DNA of 64,000 bases from Agapanthus africanus. Lineage: Eukaryota; Streptophyta; Magnoliopsida; Asparagales; Amaryllidaceae. This document shows, one piece after another, positions 48,008-58,091 of this stretch. The position numbers were made by a program, and so were the translations under genes. Where the stretch lies: NCBI GenBank assembly GCA_030015575.1, contig CM057337.1:293966044-294030043 (forward strand), given 5' to 3'. The notes beneath the pieces are model-generated. The model ran no database searches, was not told the DNA's origin, and saw only the letters and a list, made by a program, of their open reading frames with translations. Position 1 is the stretch's first letter; every line of letters starts with the position of its first letter.

Positions 48008-49569
48008 TGTTCATATCAGAAAATTGCATTCTAATACCGCTTATTCATTATCAAATTGTTATATTTATCGGTATTATTGACCAGTGTCTGCTCAGCATTA
48101 CAGATTACAGGTATCCATGACAAAATACAGGAAATGCATCCAACAGCACGGATATATCACTTGAGGGAAGACACTGCGACCAGAAATGCTAACTGACCGA
48201 TACTTCAGGAGTTCCATTACGCAACAAGTTGTGTACACATTTTTTTTTCTAAATGGTCCAACACAACATGTGTGTACACAAGACTTTTAAGCACATGTGG
48301 ATATGATTTTATATGCAATCAAGGATATGATTCTATATGCAATCAAGGATACGATTCTATATGCAATCATCAAGGATATGATTTTATATGCAATCAAGGA
48401 TATGATTTTATATCCATATGATATTATATGCATTCAAGACTAAAAAGCATGTGTTCAAATCAAAAGCAATCAAACAAATCAGCATGAGCGATAATGGGGA
48501 AGATATGAATATTTCTTTCTGAGCCTATAAATAGAGACCAGAGGTAAGAGGAAAGGGTAGCTTTTTCTTTAGTTCTATCTTAGAATTTTTGTAATTTTTC
48601 TTTTCATTCTTGAGCTCTTGCCCCTTTGTCTTCACCTTGCAACTTCTCATTTAGAACTTGCAAGCTTAAGGCTTAGGTTCTTGACTTCAAGATCTCTTGT
48701 AACAAGTTTGTTCTTCAATAAAACATCGTATTTTTATTACATGTCTTGTTCCACTTTACATGATTTCAATTGTGAAATTCATGCTTTGCTTTGATCTTGC
48801 AACCTCTTAAGTGAGCTTGCAACCTTAAAGCTTGGTATTTGGATCTCACACGTTGCCGGGGATTGAACACTAGGAGATAAAACTCTTGAACTCATTGGTT
48901 CTCTTTTCCTCTTTATTTCATTGCATGTTTTTATGTATCTTCTCTTTTATTTTTTGTTAATTTGTAAATATGTGTGAGTAATCTTTTCACTTGTTAAGGG
49001 TGTAATATGTTAGATCATATTCGAAGAATTTTTTTGTCCAAACTTTAAAACCTAAAACTTGCCTATTGAAATTTCGTGCAAATCACCCACAACTCCGCTC
49101 ACTAGGCATCCTATCCTACCCCGATAGTGATGATTCCTAATCATGACCGGATTGCCCGTGATTTGCTGAAAGCTAAAATCAAGAGATAACAACGGAAGGA
49201 TAAGGGACAAGGAAAACGGATTTAGCGAAATACCGCAAATACCGTATTTCAAGTTCCCTAATCCGCGTTGTTACCTATTGCTTTAGTATCAATACCAGTC
49301 GGGGCTATAAGGAATTGGCAAACATCACCTTCATACAATCTAACTTATTACTAACCTTAACAAGTCCTTTTTATTCATATCTTTGTTACGACAATTAGTT
49401 AACCAACAAATCAAAACACGGTATTAACTCGTTAAAACAAGCAATAAGAAACTTACCATCTCCCTGCGGACGACCCGTATTCATCGCGGCTCACTACAAG
49501 CGACACCGTTTTGATTGCGGTAATTTTAGAATTCTTTTTAAACACGACACAGTTAGATCGTGACAATCA
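48008..49569 (+). repeat. Element A 3' LTR (1562 bp)
   Basis: TGTTCATATC...GACAATCA with an intact TATAAATAG (48526-48534) and AATAAA (48717-48722). The minisatellite has six units, one fewer than in the 5' LTR, which explains most of the 33-bp length difference. Confidence 0.95.
48526..48534 (+). promoter_or_regulatory. TATA box in 3' LTR of A
   Basis: TATAAATAG, upstream of the transcribed R region. The 5' LTR has TGTAAATAG here. Confidence 0.65.
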
Positions 49570-50190
49570 TATGGTAACCCATATATTTCTCCCGTGTGGA
49601 CAAGTTAAGAATGTATAAAGCAAACGCCTTCATTCACTTGTGTTTTCATCCGTTTCGAGATAATCCGTCGGTACCTTCCCGCTGGTTCTCCGTGTACAAA
49701 GATAGATTAGATGTTCATTTCAACGTTGTTTCACAGCTTTGAAATGATTATCTATTCTATTACAGTGTACTCGGAGAACAGCGGGGAGGTGCTGCCGAAA
49801 TTTTCTCGAAACGGTTGAAAGCACAAGTGATGGATGTTCGCTCTATACATTCTTAATGGGATAAAAGCCTACCCCCGACAGCCGGAACACACACATACAT
49901 CAAGAATACACAACAAATGTATAATTAAAGAGTGATTCGAGATGTTCAAGTTAAAACCAATATATGATAATATGAAACCTTTATATTCTCATCGATACTC
50001 ATATATGAAACTAAAGCGCCACTTAGTACCCGTCTATCGGTTAACATACGTGCGGTAATTTATTCTTTTCAACGACAAACGCACACACAAAGCATATACA
50101 CGGATTTTCTTCATTGTCAGTAACTATCCCGTTCTTATATTTCTCAATATATTCAGCATAACCTACAATTTATATGTTATACAGTCTAAC
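49570..50190 (+). repeat. ~600-bp CACTA tandem repeat, copy 2b and partial copy 3
   Basis: Continuation of the repeat interrupted by A (matching 39465-39790), then a third partial copy from about 49890 to 50055. The last ~130 bp before the transposase remnant show nothing recognisable. Confidence 0.85.
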
Positions 50191-51121
50191 ATGGCCCATA
50201 AGTACGTCACAGTTAAGGACTGGATGTATGTGGATTGGAAACAACGTATGCAACCTAAGTTTGTCACAGGAGTTGTTGCTTTCCTTGAATTTGCACGCGC
50301 ACATAATAAGATCATAATAGAGAAAATTCTCTGTCCGTGTGATAGATGTGGCAATAAGTACTGGCAGAAGGTAGAATTGGCATAGCTTCATATTGTAAAA
50401 CATGTGTTTACTAGACTTTATACAAATTGGAAATATCACGGGGAAGGAGAAGAATGCAGTACTGCGGCAGAAGAAGAAGGAGAACACGATAATGCGGCAG
50501 GAGAAGAAGAAGAACCCTTTTCCTAGTATGGAGGTTGCATATTACAAAGGATTTGGTGTCCTTGGATACAAATTCGAAGTTAAGGACATAGAAACATCTA
50601 GAACCACTCAGAATAGTGGGATTGCGACGGTAGGATCGGACGGTGTGATTTACTATAGGTACATAAATTGTATACTCGGCATCCACTATCCCGGACTATC
50701 AGAACCCTTTTATATATTCCAGTGTACTTGGTACGATACACGAACCGATACGGACGGGTGGAGAAGCAATCTTGGGACTTGGAAAGATGAATATGGATTG
50801 ACCAGTGTGAACACACTTCGATTTTACGGTCAGGAAGATCCGTTTATCTTTCCGAACCAAGCGTTCCAAGTATACTACTCACAATGTTTAAAGCATCCGG
50901 GATGGAGTGTTGTATGCTGATGGAAACCCAGAGTTGTCTACGATGTTCCAGAATTCGAGGACAGCAATGTGGGCGAAGAAGAGAGAAGGCTTAAAGTGCT
51001 CCGACCGTCTGTTTCGAAGGACGGATTGTTTTCGACCGATCATGAAGTTAAGTGGGTTAGAAATGACATCGACGATGAAATCCAAGTAGATATGTATAAT
51101 GCGCCCAAGAAACGAAAAAGG
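50191..51121 (+). pseudogene. CACTA TNP2-type transposase gene, internally deleted
   Basis: Starts with a transposase-associated N-terminal domain: residues MAHKYVTVKDWMYVDWKQ and a CPCDRCGN cysteine cluster, running past a TAG at 50383 into LHIVKHVFTRLYTNWKYHGE. After an acidic linker and a frame change, a DUF4216-like C-terminal domain follows (about 50519-51121; GVIYYRYI, FQCTWYDTRTDTDGW, then past a TGA at 50918 KPRVVYDVPEFED and HEVKWVRND). The catalytic TNP2 core and DUF4218, which normally lie between, are absent. So the element has the ends of a CACTA transposase joined without its catalytic centre and needs an external transposase. Confidence 0.8.
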
Positions 51122-51197
51122 TTATCAGTAATGTTATATTATTACTTCACATTTTACGCTCTATACATATATAGTCAATACTTTTAATGATTGTCTA

Positions 51198-54088
51198 ATG
51201 CGTCCACGAACCGTTTATCTAGATTTGATGACGATGTCGGGAGCAGCAAAGGGCGGCAGGTGCTCCAGCCGCGGCAGAGGTAGAGGCAGAGGCAGAGCGG
51301 TTCTGCCGCCCGGAGAGCTCCGTAGGGAGCTTCAGAGGGCCGGTCTTGCACCCAGATCGGAGACCCCTTTGGATGCCTCCTTCCGTGTGGATTTTGCCAC
51401 ATCTCCAGGTATAGTGCACGTATATCCATTTTGAATGTAATATTACAGATATCCATGCCTGTTTATGCCAAAAATACTTATATTGTCAATGTTTGATTGT
51501 CTAGTTGTTGGTGATGCGTCCACATCTGGGACAGAGGCCACTCCCGCTCCTCCAGGTATGTTTATATATCATATAGTGCATGTATATTGATTTAGAATTC
51601 TATATCATAAATACACACATTCCTTTTGCTCTTACTTAGCAATTTTTATTATTGTCTAGCAGTAGGAGGTGACACCACCGCACCTGCGGGTATGTTTATA
51701 TATCCTATAGTGCATGCATATTGATTTAGAACGTTATATTATTGATCTACACATTCTTTTTGCAATTACTTATATAATCTATTTTTAATTATCTAATTAT
51801 AGGTGGTGCGTCCACATCTTCCGCAGGGGCCACTCCTGCCGCTTCCATACCCTCCGCATCGTCTGCAGGTTAGTATGAATAAATATAAAATATTTATTCA
51901 TTTTACATATGCTCTATAGAATAAATATGAACTTCATGGAAATTTAGTGTCAATGCTTATTTTCTAGTTGGAGGGGATGCGTCTGCATCCGGGACCCCGG
52001 TTGTTCCTCCCCGGAGGAACTATCGTCCCGCTCGTGCTTCTACCCGGGCCCAGGCTCGTGCGATAGTCACCGGAGGTATATATCACACTTCAATTTTCGT
52101 TTAACCTTGATTTCTTAATACAAATTTGTCTTAATATTGATTGTCTTGATATTTCGTGCAGACGCAAGGCCTCCCCATCCCCAGAAGGGGACTCGAGGCC
52201 CGAATCAGTCCCATAGGCTGAGGCCTGACAGAGCTATGGGGGAGACAGCATTCCCCCTCCTTTTTACCCTTGACTATCGCTATACCGGTCCTCATGCCGA
52301 GAGGTTCAGCCGGTATATGGAGGACGAGAGCCGGCTCGTGAAGAACCATCCACTTCATGTTGAGTGGGGCGAGCAGCACCAGCGCTCTTTTGCCCTCTTC
52401 TTTGATCAGGCTCGGGTACGTATTAATATATATTTTCATTTGATCTATCCAATATATTTATTATTAACACTTGCAATCTAATAAAAATGTTTTTTTTTGT
52501 ATTTTCAGTTGGATTACGATTTTCAGCCTGCAGCCGACCCTGATCACCCGGGGAGGGTGCTCGACCTTCATGCTCTGTACAATGGCCTGATGAAGAACAT
52601 GCAGGCCAAGGTCCGATACAACAGGAATGAGCTGAAGGCCGACTGCTACTCTCTGTAGATGGCGACCCCCGAGGCAGAGAGAGCGGCCATCCTATCTACT
52701 CCGGTGTTTGCGAGAGTCGACGTAGAGACATGGGCTCTATTGTGCGAATATTTCGACTCCCAACGCAAACAGGTATGTATTTTAAATGTAATTTATTGTT
52801 TATGATATAATTTATTTTTTTGTGTTCCTTAATTAGAAAACTAAATGTTAATGCGTTGTGCAGAAACAGGCCGCTCAGAATACAGGGAACAGGAAGTCGG
52901 CGAAGAGGGGTCGCCCTACTTACACAGGTGGCTCGAGGAATATTACTTGAGCCATGGAGTTATCGGTAAATTACAATAGACCGACCTTTGTGATATTCTG
53001 CAATATTAAGAGTTATTTTCTAATATTTCTAATATTAAGAGTTATTTTCTAATATTGTAGACAGCTCGGACCGTGGCGTCAGGTGGTACACCGAGCGTGC
53101 TGTCCGCATATCTTGCCGTCCACGGCACCTCGATAGATCCTGCCACGGGCGAGCTTCGATATTCCGACGTCGCTACCCAGGAGTATTACGTAAGAGTTAA
53201 TATTTATTGTACCCATATTTGAAATTTTAGTTTTGGAAGGTTCAAGTTTAAATTTTATACTTATACTTTACTGCTTAATGTGGGTGTAGAAGCGGGTGGT
53301 TGAGCAGGCCGAGGCCTCGGGGATCGATTTTACCAGACAGAGCAATCTGAGGCTGCTGACCCCAGTTCTGGACGCCGCACACGGAGGGCACCACGGAGGT
53401 TGGGAGAGAGGCCGGGGACTGGGCCCTAGCAGGGCCCATATGAGGTCGGACTCCACCCCGGCGGTTACTTCCTCCGTCTCCAGTGAGCGACGTGTACAGC
53501 AGGAACTGGAGAGCTTCAGGGCCACCGTTCAGGAGTTGAAGGAGATGCTGGTATGTATATTACTTTATAATAAAATATCATGTCATATTATATATATCAA
53601 CATATCCATAATAAGTACGTAGCTTGAGCTTATTTGGTTTTAGACTTAGGTTTGATTAATCATACATACATATGTAATTGAAATAAACAACGGTTTTCCA
53701 AACTAGATATCCAAATGGCGTTTCGAAATAACTTGATAATGATACGAATTCGAATAATACACAGTTCTTACACGCTTCTTACACACGTTAGGTCCAGACG
53801 CGACAGGGTACATCGGCCGAGCCTCAACATGCATCTCCTTCGGCTGCGGCTCCGCAAGCCACTACATCGGCTGCGGTTCCGCAGACAGCTCCTATAGCTC
53901 CACTGCCTGCTCAGACTCCCGCAGCCGCGGTTCCGCAAGAGACTTCCTCGACGGCGGCTGCGCAGACCACATCGCCAGCTCCACATGCCGCTGAGACTCC
54001 CGCACGCGCCGAATTGCATGGTTTATTGACTGAGGAGCAGGCGCGCTTGATTCTATCGTTTATCAGAGGTGGAGCTGGACCGAGCTAG
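51198..54088 (+). CDS. CACTA second gene (plant En/Spm Transposase_24-like), 11 exons
   Basis: GT-AG exons that stay in phase: 51198-51408, 51505-51555, 51660-51689 (or from 51663), 51803-51868, 51968-52075, 52162-52415, 52509-52772, 52864-52965, 53061-53189, 53290-53550, 53792-54088 (stop TAG). The product is about 590 aa. It has an Arg/Gly-rich N-terminus, four short Ala/Ser/Pro exons, a core with LFTLDYRYTGPHAERFSRYM and ALYNGLMKNMQAKVRYNRNE, a GRPTYTGGSRNI signature like the HTxGSxSF box of plant Ptta/En/Spm proteins, a coiled stretch (QQELESFRATVQELKEML) and an Ala/Pro/Thr-rich tail. Two in-frame stops, TAG (52656) and TGA (52948), break it. Likely role: DNA-binding accessory or regulator of transposition, TNPA-like (inference). 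Confidence 0.75.
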
Positions 54089-54350
54089 GGTAGCTTTTTG
54101 ATTCATATTTTTTGAAACATGTATTTATTTATATCATAAATATTGTACTACATTTTGAAATGATATTGATATTTGATATTGGTTTATATTTATATCATAT
54201 TCAGTTTTTGGGTTTCTTTTGTATATTATATGCGTGAGACGTGATTAAGAATACTGCGATATATGTTGTGTGATGATTAATTTTATATTTTATTGATATA
54301 TATATATTATTGTGTATAGGGCGGGAAAAAATCAGGCAGCCCTTTTTTAA
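54089..54350 (+). other. CACTA 3' noncoding stretch
   Basis: AT-rich, no gene seen. Probably the 3' untranslated region of the second gene; short TA-rich runs only. Confidence 0.5.
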
Positions 54351-54367
54351 AAAAAATACAGATAATA

Positions 54368-54876
54368 TGTACCTACGGATTAATCTGTAGGTAATCATAT
54401 TGCCCCTACGGATTAAACCGTAGGGGAAAAATATCAGCAATAACTGATATTTCCCCCTGATCTCAGTAACAGGGGGTTGGTAGTGCCCCTACGGATATGT
54501 CCGTAGGGGCAAACAAAGGCCCCCTACGGAGTTATCCGTAGGGGCAAAATCCCCTACGGATAAGTACCTACGCAGATATCCGTAGGGGATAGTAATTGGC
54601 CCTACGGATATCTTCGTAGGTACAGTTAATATATTTTAAAAAACCGTAAATAAAATAACTTTTTTTACCCTACGGCCTACTCCGTTGGTGAAACTGGCCC
54701 TTCATAGAACTCCGTAGGGGCAAGATTTTGCCCGTAGGGGCAAGTTCAGGGATTCAACTTGCACCTACGGCGTTTGCACCTACAGGTTATTTTTTCGCCC
54801 CTACGGAAGTATCCGTAGGGGCAGTGGTTTGCCCCTACGGATAAATCCGTAGGGGCAACCCTTATTTGTAGTAGTG
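54368..54876 (+). repeat. CACTA 3' subterminal repeats and TIR
   Basis: More than a dozen CCCTACGGAT or ATCCGTAGGG motifs in both orientations, many as adjacent inverted pairs (for example at 54492-54517 and 54830-54857). Ends TAGTAGTG, complementary to the 5' CACTACTA. Confidence 0.93.
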
Positions 54877-55208
54877 ATCATAATAAAGAAATCAATCAAG
54901 AATTGAAAACCCATCATAATGCTCAAATATAAAAATAAGCAAGATAAAGAAATTTCACCTTCTATTATTCAACAATTCCGTAATAATTTTCTCAAGAACC
55001 ATAAGAATTTGAGGAAAGAACTCGATCATCGAATTTGCTTCTCATCGACTCCATGAGTCGCGGATCGTCTTGGATCATTTGCTCGGTTGAAGATCGACGT
55101 CGCTTCTAAAAGTTTGATGGCTTCTTGCTTGAATCGGCACTCGATAGATCTTGATTTCAATCAAATTGTGTCACTCAAGTTGATTTGAATTTTGATTTCG
55201 ATCTACAA

Positions 55209-55430
55209 TTTTTCCCTCCAAAATGAACCACTAACTAACTAGCTCACTAAAAATGAACAACGCCCAAAACCCTAGATCTAGATCTCTTTTTATAACCCCC
55301 TCTCCTTTTCAATTCAAATTCAAATTTCCCTCCAAAATGAACAACTTTTCCTTCCAAAATGAACCACTTCATTTGAATTTTCCCTCCAAAATGAACCACC
55401 TCATTTGAATTTTCCTTCCAAAATGAGGTT
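55209..55430 (-). repeat. Five TCCNTCCAAAATGAAC boxes
   Basis: Copies begin near 55209, 55324, 55347, 55378 and 55410, two of them in ~32-bp tandem units with ATTTGAATTTTCC spacers. They lie between and around the TATA-like box and the heat-shock-like cluster. Confidence 0.8.
55287..55296 (-). promoter_or_regulatory. TATA-like box of element B LTR
   Basis: The minus strand reads TTATAAAAAG, followed downstream by AGATCTAGATCTAGGG. It is 145-300 bp downstream of the heat-shock-like cluster. Confidence 0.5.
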
Positions 55431-55434
55431 GTTA

Positions 55435-55595
55435 GAAAGAATCTTCTAGAAGAAGTTTGTTGGAAGGAATATTCTAAAATAAGGTTGTTACAAGTAGGCT
55501 TCTAGAAGAAGGTTGTTATAAGGAGGCTTCTAGAAGAAGGTTGTTGCAAAGAATATTCTTGAGTGAGTTTGTTATGCAGAGCCTTCTGGAAGAAG
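55435..55595 (-). promoter_or_regulatory. Cluster of six heat-shock-element-like sites
   Basis: Alternating GAA/TTC blocks with 2-bp spacing: GAATCTTCTAGAA (55439-55451, a perfect three-block site), GAATATTC (55467-55474), TTCTAGAA (55500-55507), TTCTAGAA (55528-55535), GAATATTCTTGAG (55551-55563, near-perfect three-block) and TTCTGGAA (55584-55591). Heat shock factors bind arrays of nGAAn in this arrangement. The sites sit in a ~30-bp repeat containing CTTCTAGAAGAAGGTTGTT. Confidence 0.65.
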
Positions 55596-56126
55596 CCACG
55601 TGGTCTTTGAGAGTCGTCTAAAAGCAAGGGTTGTTACAAGAAGCCGCATAGAGAATGGTGAAGCACTGACGTGTCAATTACGCCGCGGATTTGCGGCGGA
55701 TAGGCCAACTTGGCCGCGGATCCGCGGCCATGTGGTTGATTTGCGGCATGAAGTTTCTGGGCTGTTCTTTGTTTGCTTTTTGGGTCTTTATCTGATGTCT
55801 GGAATCCTATGTTTCATTCTTGATTTCTTCCAGATCTCAGGTCGAATACTTGACGTATTTATATAAACACTTTTCACGGTTTCGACTCTTTTACCTGGAA
55901 TTTCCTGCACACATTCTCGAGACAAGTGTTGCGATATACACAGATGATGCATGCAATGATAAACAGTCAATTTCCCTCAAAGTGCCGGTTATAAAGTATA
56001 ACACAAGTTATTTGGTATTTTACAGTCAATTTAATAATATGTGCTATATTCATTCTGAACACCTTTAGATGATTGCAAATAATAGGGAAATTGATGTGTT
56101 AAAAATGCAATATTTTCGACTGATCA

Positions 56127-56616
56127 GGTAGTAATCAAAGCACAGTAGGAACTCACACGAGACAAATGACGACTTTAAGTCTACAGACTATCTGCACACA
56201 TGTCACCTGAGAACTGCTATCTGACGCTAGGTATAATACCATCTAGTCAGTTCTCGGCGAGTCCTGTCCGGTGTACTCACACCCAGTGAGCATTTGTATA
56301 CAATCTTAGGTGCACATCACCAATGGCTGCGGGACCAATCCATCGCCCCTCGTCAGGATCTAGATATGTATACACTAGTCTACTCTGGAGCATCGATGCT
56401 CAGTCTCGATTCTCCTGCGACTAGGGACATTTAAGGTTGTGCCTATTAACCATCCAGCTCCCACAAGTATGACTGCCATCACAACGCCGGTAGTCAGGCA
56501 AACACCCTATGGGCTTTATCAACATGCATACAATATATGAAATACAACGTAAAATATATGACATGTTAAGATAAAGACAAACCAAATAGCGTACTATCAT
56601 ATCAAGCAAGATTGTC
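56127..56616 (-). repeat. Diverged copia LTR fragment
   Basis: Matches the E2 LTR (about 10190-10690) in order, starting GGTAGTAATCAAAGCACAGT and continuing to ACTATCATATCAAGCAAGATTGTC, with many substitutions. It is the site into which B inserted. An old, separate copia copy. Confidence 0.8.
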
Positions 56617-56639
56617 ATGTACATACATATCCCTAGCAT

Positions 56640-57415
56640 CCTATACAATGAAGGCCTCCAAGGCATATATATCCAACAGAAGGGATGTCAGGGATTCTTA
56701 GCATATGTTTGTGATACTCGAGCTGCAGAGGTTCCTTTGGACCAGGTCCCGATTGTTAGTGAGTTCCCTGATGTTTTCCCTGACGAGCTTCCTGGGTTAC
56801 CGCCTGAGCGTGATATTGCTTTCTGCATTGATTTGATTCCCGGCTCGGGACCTATTTCCATACCGCCTTTTCGGATGGCCCCGGGGGAGCTTAGAGAGCT
56901 GAAGGATTGGTTGCAGGATTTGTTAGATAAAGGGCTTATTCGACCTAGTGTATCTTCGTGGGGTGCTCATGTCTTGTTCGTTAACAAGAAGGACGGCAAT
57001 TTGCGCTTGTGCATTGATTACCGCCAGTTGAACAGTGTTACCATACGGAACAAATATCCCTTACTACGTATCGATGATTTGTTCGACCAGCTTCAGGGTG
57101 CGGGATACTTTTCGAGGATTAACTTGCGATCGGGTTATCAGTTGCGGGTGCGGCAGGGGGATATTCCGAGGACGGCTTTCCGCATACGTTACGGGCACTA
57201 TGAGTTTTTGGTGATGTCGTTCGGACTCACCAATGCACCAGCCATGTTTATGGACTTGATGAACCGCATTTTAGGCCATATCTAGATCTGTTCATCATCG
57301 TGTTTATTGACGATATTTTGGTGTATTTCCGGAGCCAAGAGGAGCACGAGCAGCACTTGCGGATCACATTGCAGACTTTGAGGGAGCACCAGCTGTTCGC
57401 GAAATTTTCCTTGTG
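56640..57415 (+). pseudogene. Element Y reverse transcriptase
   Basis: Opens with [30 protein letters not shown] and the RT segments [25 protein letters not shown] and [18 protein letters not shown], all standard for gypsy RT. The conserved KIDLRSGYHQ motif reads RINLRSGYQ, so the motif-A catalytic Asp is Asn (codon 57121) and a His is lost. A frameshift near 57284 precedes FIDD (57303-57314), the motif-C box; a TGA at 57416 follows. It cannot be active. The protease upstream is gone. Confidence 0.88.
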
Positions 57416-57419
57416 AGCA

Positions 57420-58090
57420 TTTTGGCTTGACAGCGTAGATTTCTTGGGTCACGTGATTACGAGAGATGGCATATGTGTGGACCCGAAGAAGATCGAGGTA
57501 GTTCAGCATTGTCCCAGACCAGCATCGGTTACAGAGATCCGCAGCTTCCTAGGCCTGGCTGGCTACTACCGACGATTCGTCCAGGACTTTTCCCGTATCG
57601 CTGCACCGTTGACCAGGTTGACCCGGAAGGGGGTTCTTTTTGATTGGACCGAGGCATGCGAGCATAACTTCCAGCAGTTGAAGACTTGTCTGACTACTGC
57701 ACCAGTGTTGTCATTGCCTTCGGGATCGGGCGAATTCGTGGTTTATTGCGACGCTTCTCGAGTGGGACTAGGTTGCGTATTGATGCAGCACGATAGGGTT
57801 ATCGTGTATGCTTCTCGGCAGCTGAAGACACATTAACAGAACTATCCTACACACGATTTAGAGATGGCTGCAGTGGTGTTTGCACTCAAGATCTGAAGAC
57901 ATTACCTATATGGCGAGTCGTGGCAGATATTTACGGACCACAAGAGCTTGAAGTACATATTTCAGCAACGAGACCTGAATCTGAGACAGCGCCGTTGGAT
58001 GGAGCTGGAGAAAGACTATGATTGCGAGATCCTTTACCATCCGGGCAAGGCGAACGTTGTGGAAGATGCTTTAAGTCGGAGGCCGGGAGG
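57420..58090 (+). pseudogene. Element Y RT connection and RNase H
   Basis: [19 protein letters not shown] and [16 protein letters not shown] mark the connection after RT. RNase H begins at [15 protein letters not shown] (57746), keeping the first catalytic Asp. Stops at 57834 and around 57895 interrupt the reading, then [10 protein letters not shown] and [11 protein letters not shown] (about 57937-58080) follow. The order is normal for gypsy pol. Confidence 0.85.
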
Positions 58091-58091
58091 T

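Larger units (their letters stand above)
40067..49569 (+). mobile_element. Athila-like gag-protease LTR element A, complete with TSD
   Basis: A 9503-bp element flanked by the duplication TATGG (40062-40066 and 49570-49574). LTRs 40067-41661 and 48008-49569 differ by a few percent. tRNA-Asp primer site at 41664 and purine tract at 47993-48004. One reading frame (43081-46560) carries gag, protease and the segment preceding RT, but RT, RNase H and integrase are missing, so A is non-autonomous. Removing A rejoins the interrupted 600-bp CACTA repeat, which proves both boundaries. Confidence 0.96.
37770..54876 (+). mobile_element. CACTA (En/Spm) DNA transposon with nested LTR element A
   Basis: Begins CACTACTAAAA (37770) and ends TTTGTAGTAGTG (54876). 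Flanked by the 3-bp duplication ATC (37767-37769 and 54877-54879). Arrays of CCCTACGGAT/ATCCGTAGGG motifs fill both subterminal regions. Without element A and its duplicated TATGG the transposon is about 7.6 kb. It carries a truncated TNP2-type transposase gene (50191-51121) and an 11-exon plant transposase gene (51198-54088). TIRs, TSD length, subterminal arrays and gene set all match CACTA biology. It inserted into B's LTR, so it is younger than B and older than A. Confidence 0.96.
24178..56126 (-). mobile_element. Athila-like non-autonomous LTR element B (nested host of E3 and CACTA)
   Basis: On the minus strand, B starts at 56126 (TGATCAGTCG). Its 5' LTR is split by the CACTA (56126-54877 and 37769-37073), followed by a tRNA-Asp primer site (37051-37070), a leader, and an ORF region (36078-35033, then 25099-24240 after removal of E3). 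It ends at 24178, where X cuts it. The 3' end of the B LTR is similar to the LTR of A (GACACCGTT...TAAACACGACA), and both use the same primer tRNA. B lacks recognisable protease, RT or integrase, so it must depend on another element. The 3' LTR is not in the window. Confidence 0.75.
54877..56126 (-). repeat. Element B 5' LTR, promoter portion
   Basis: Begins on the minus strand TGATCAGTCGAAAATATTGC at 56126. It resumes the LTR interrupted by the CACTA (TSD copy ATC 54877-54879). From upstream to downstream it holds an 18-bp palindrome (55712-55729), a cluster of heat-shock-element-like sites (55435-55595), repeated CCTCCAAAATGAACCAC boxes (55209-55430) and a TATA-like box (55287-55296). Confidence 0.75.

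Noticed and set aside
53768-54019. Minus-strand Arg/Ser/Cys-rich 83-codon ORF
   Set aside because: Antisense shadow of the repetitive Ala/Pro/Thr-coding last exon of the CACTA gene.
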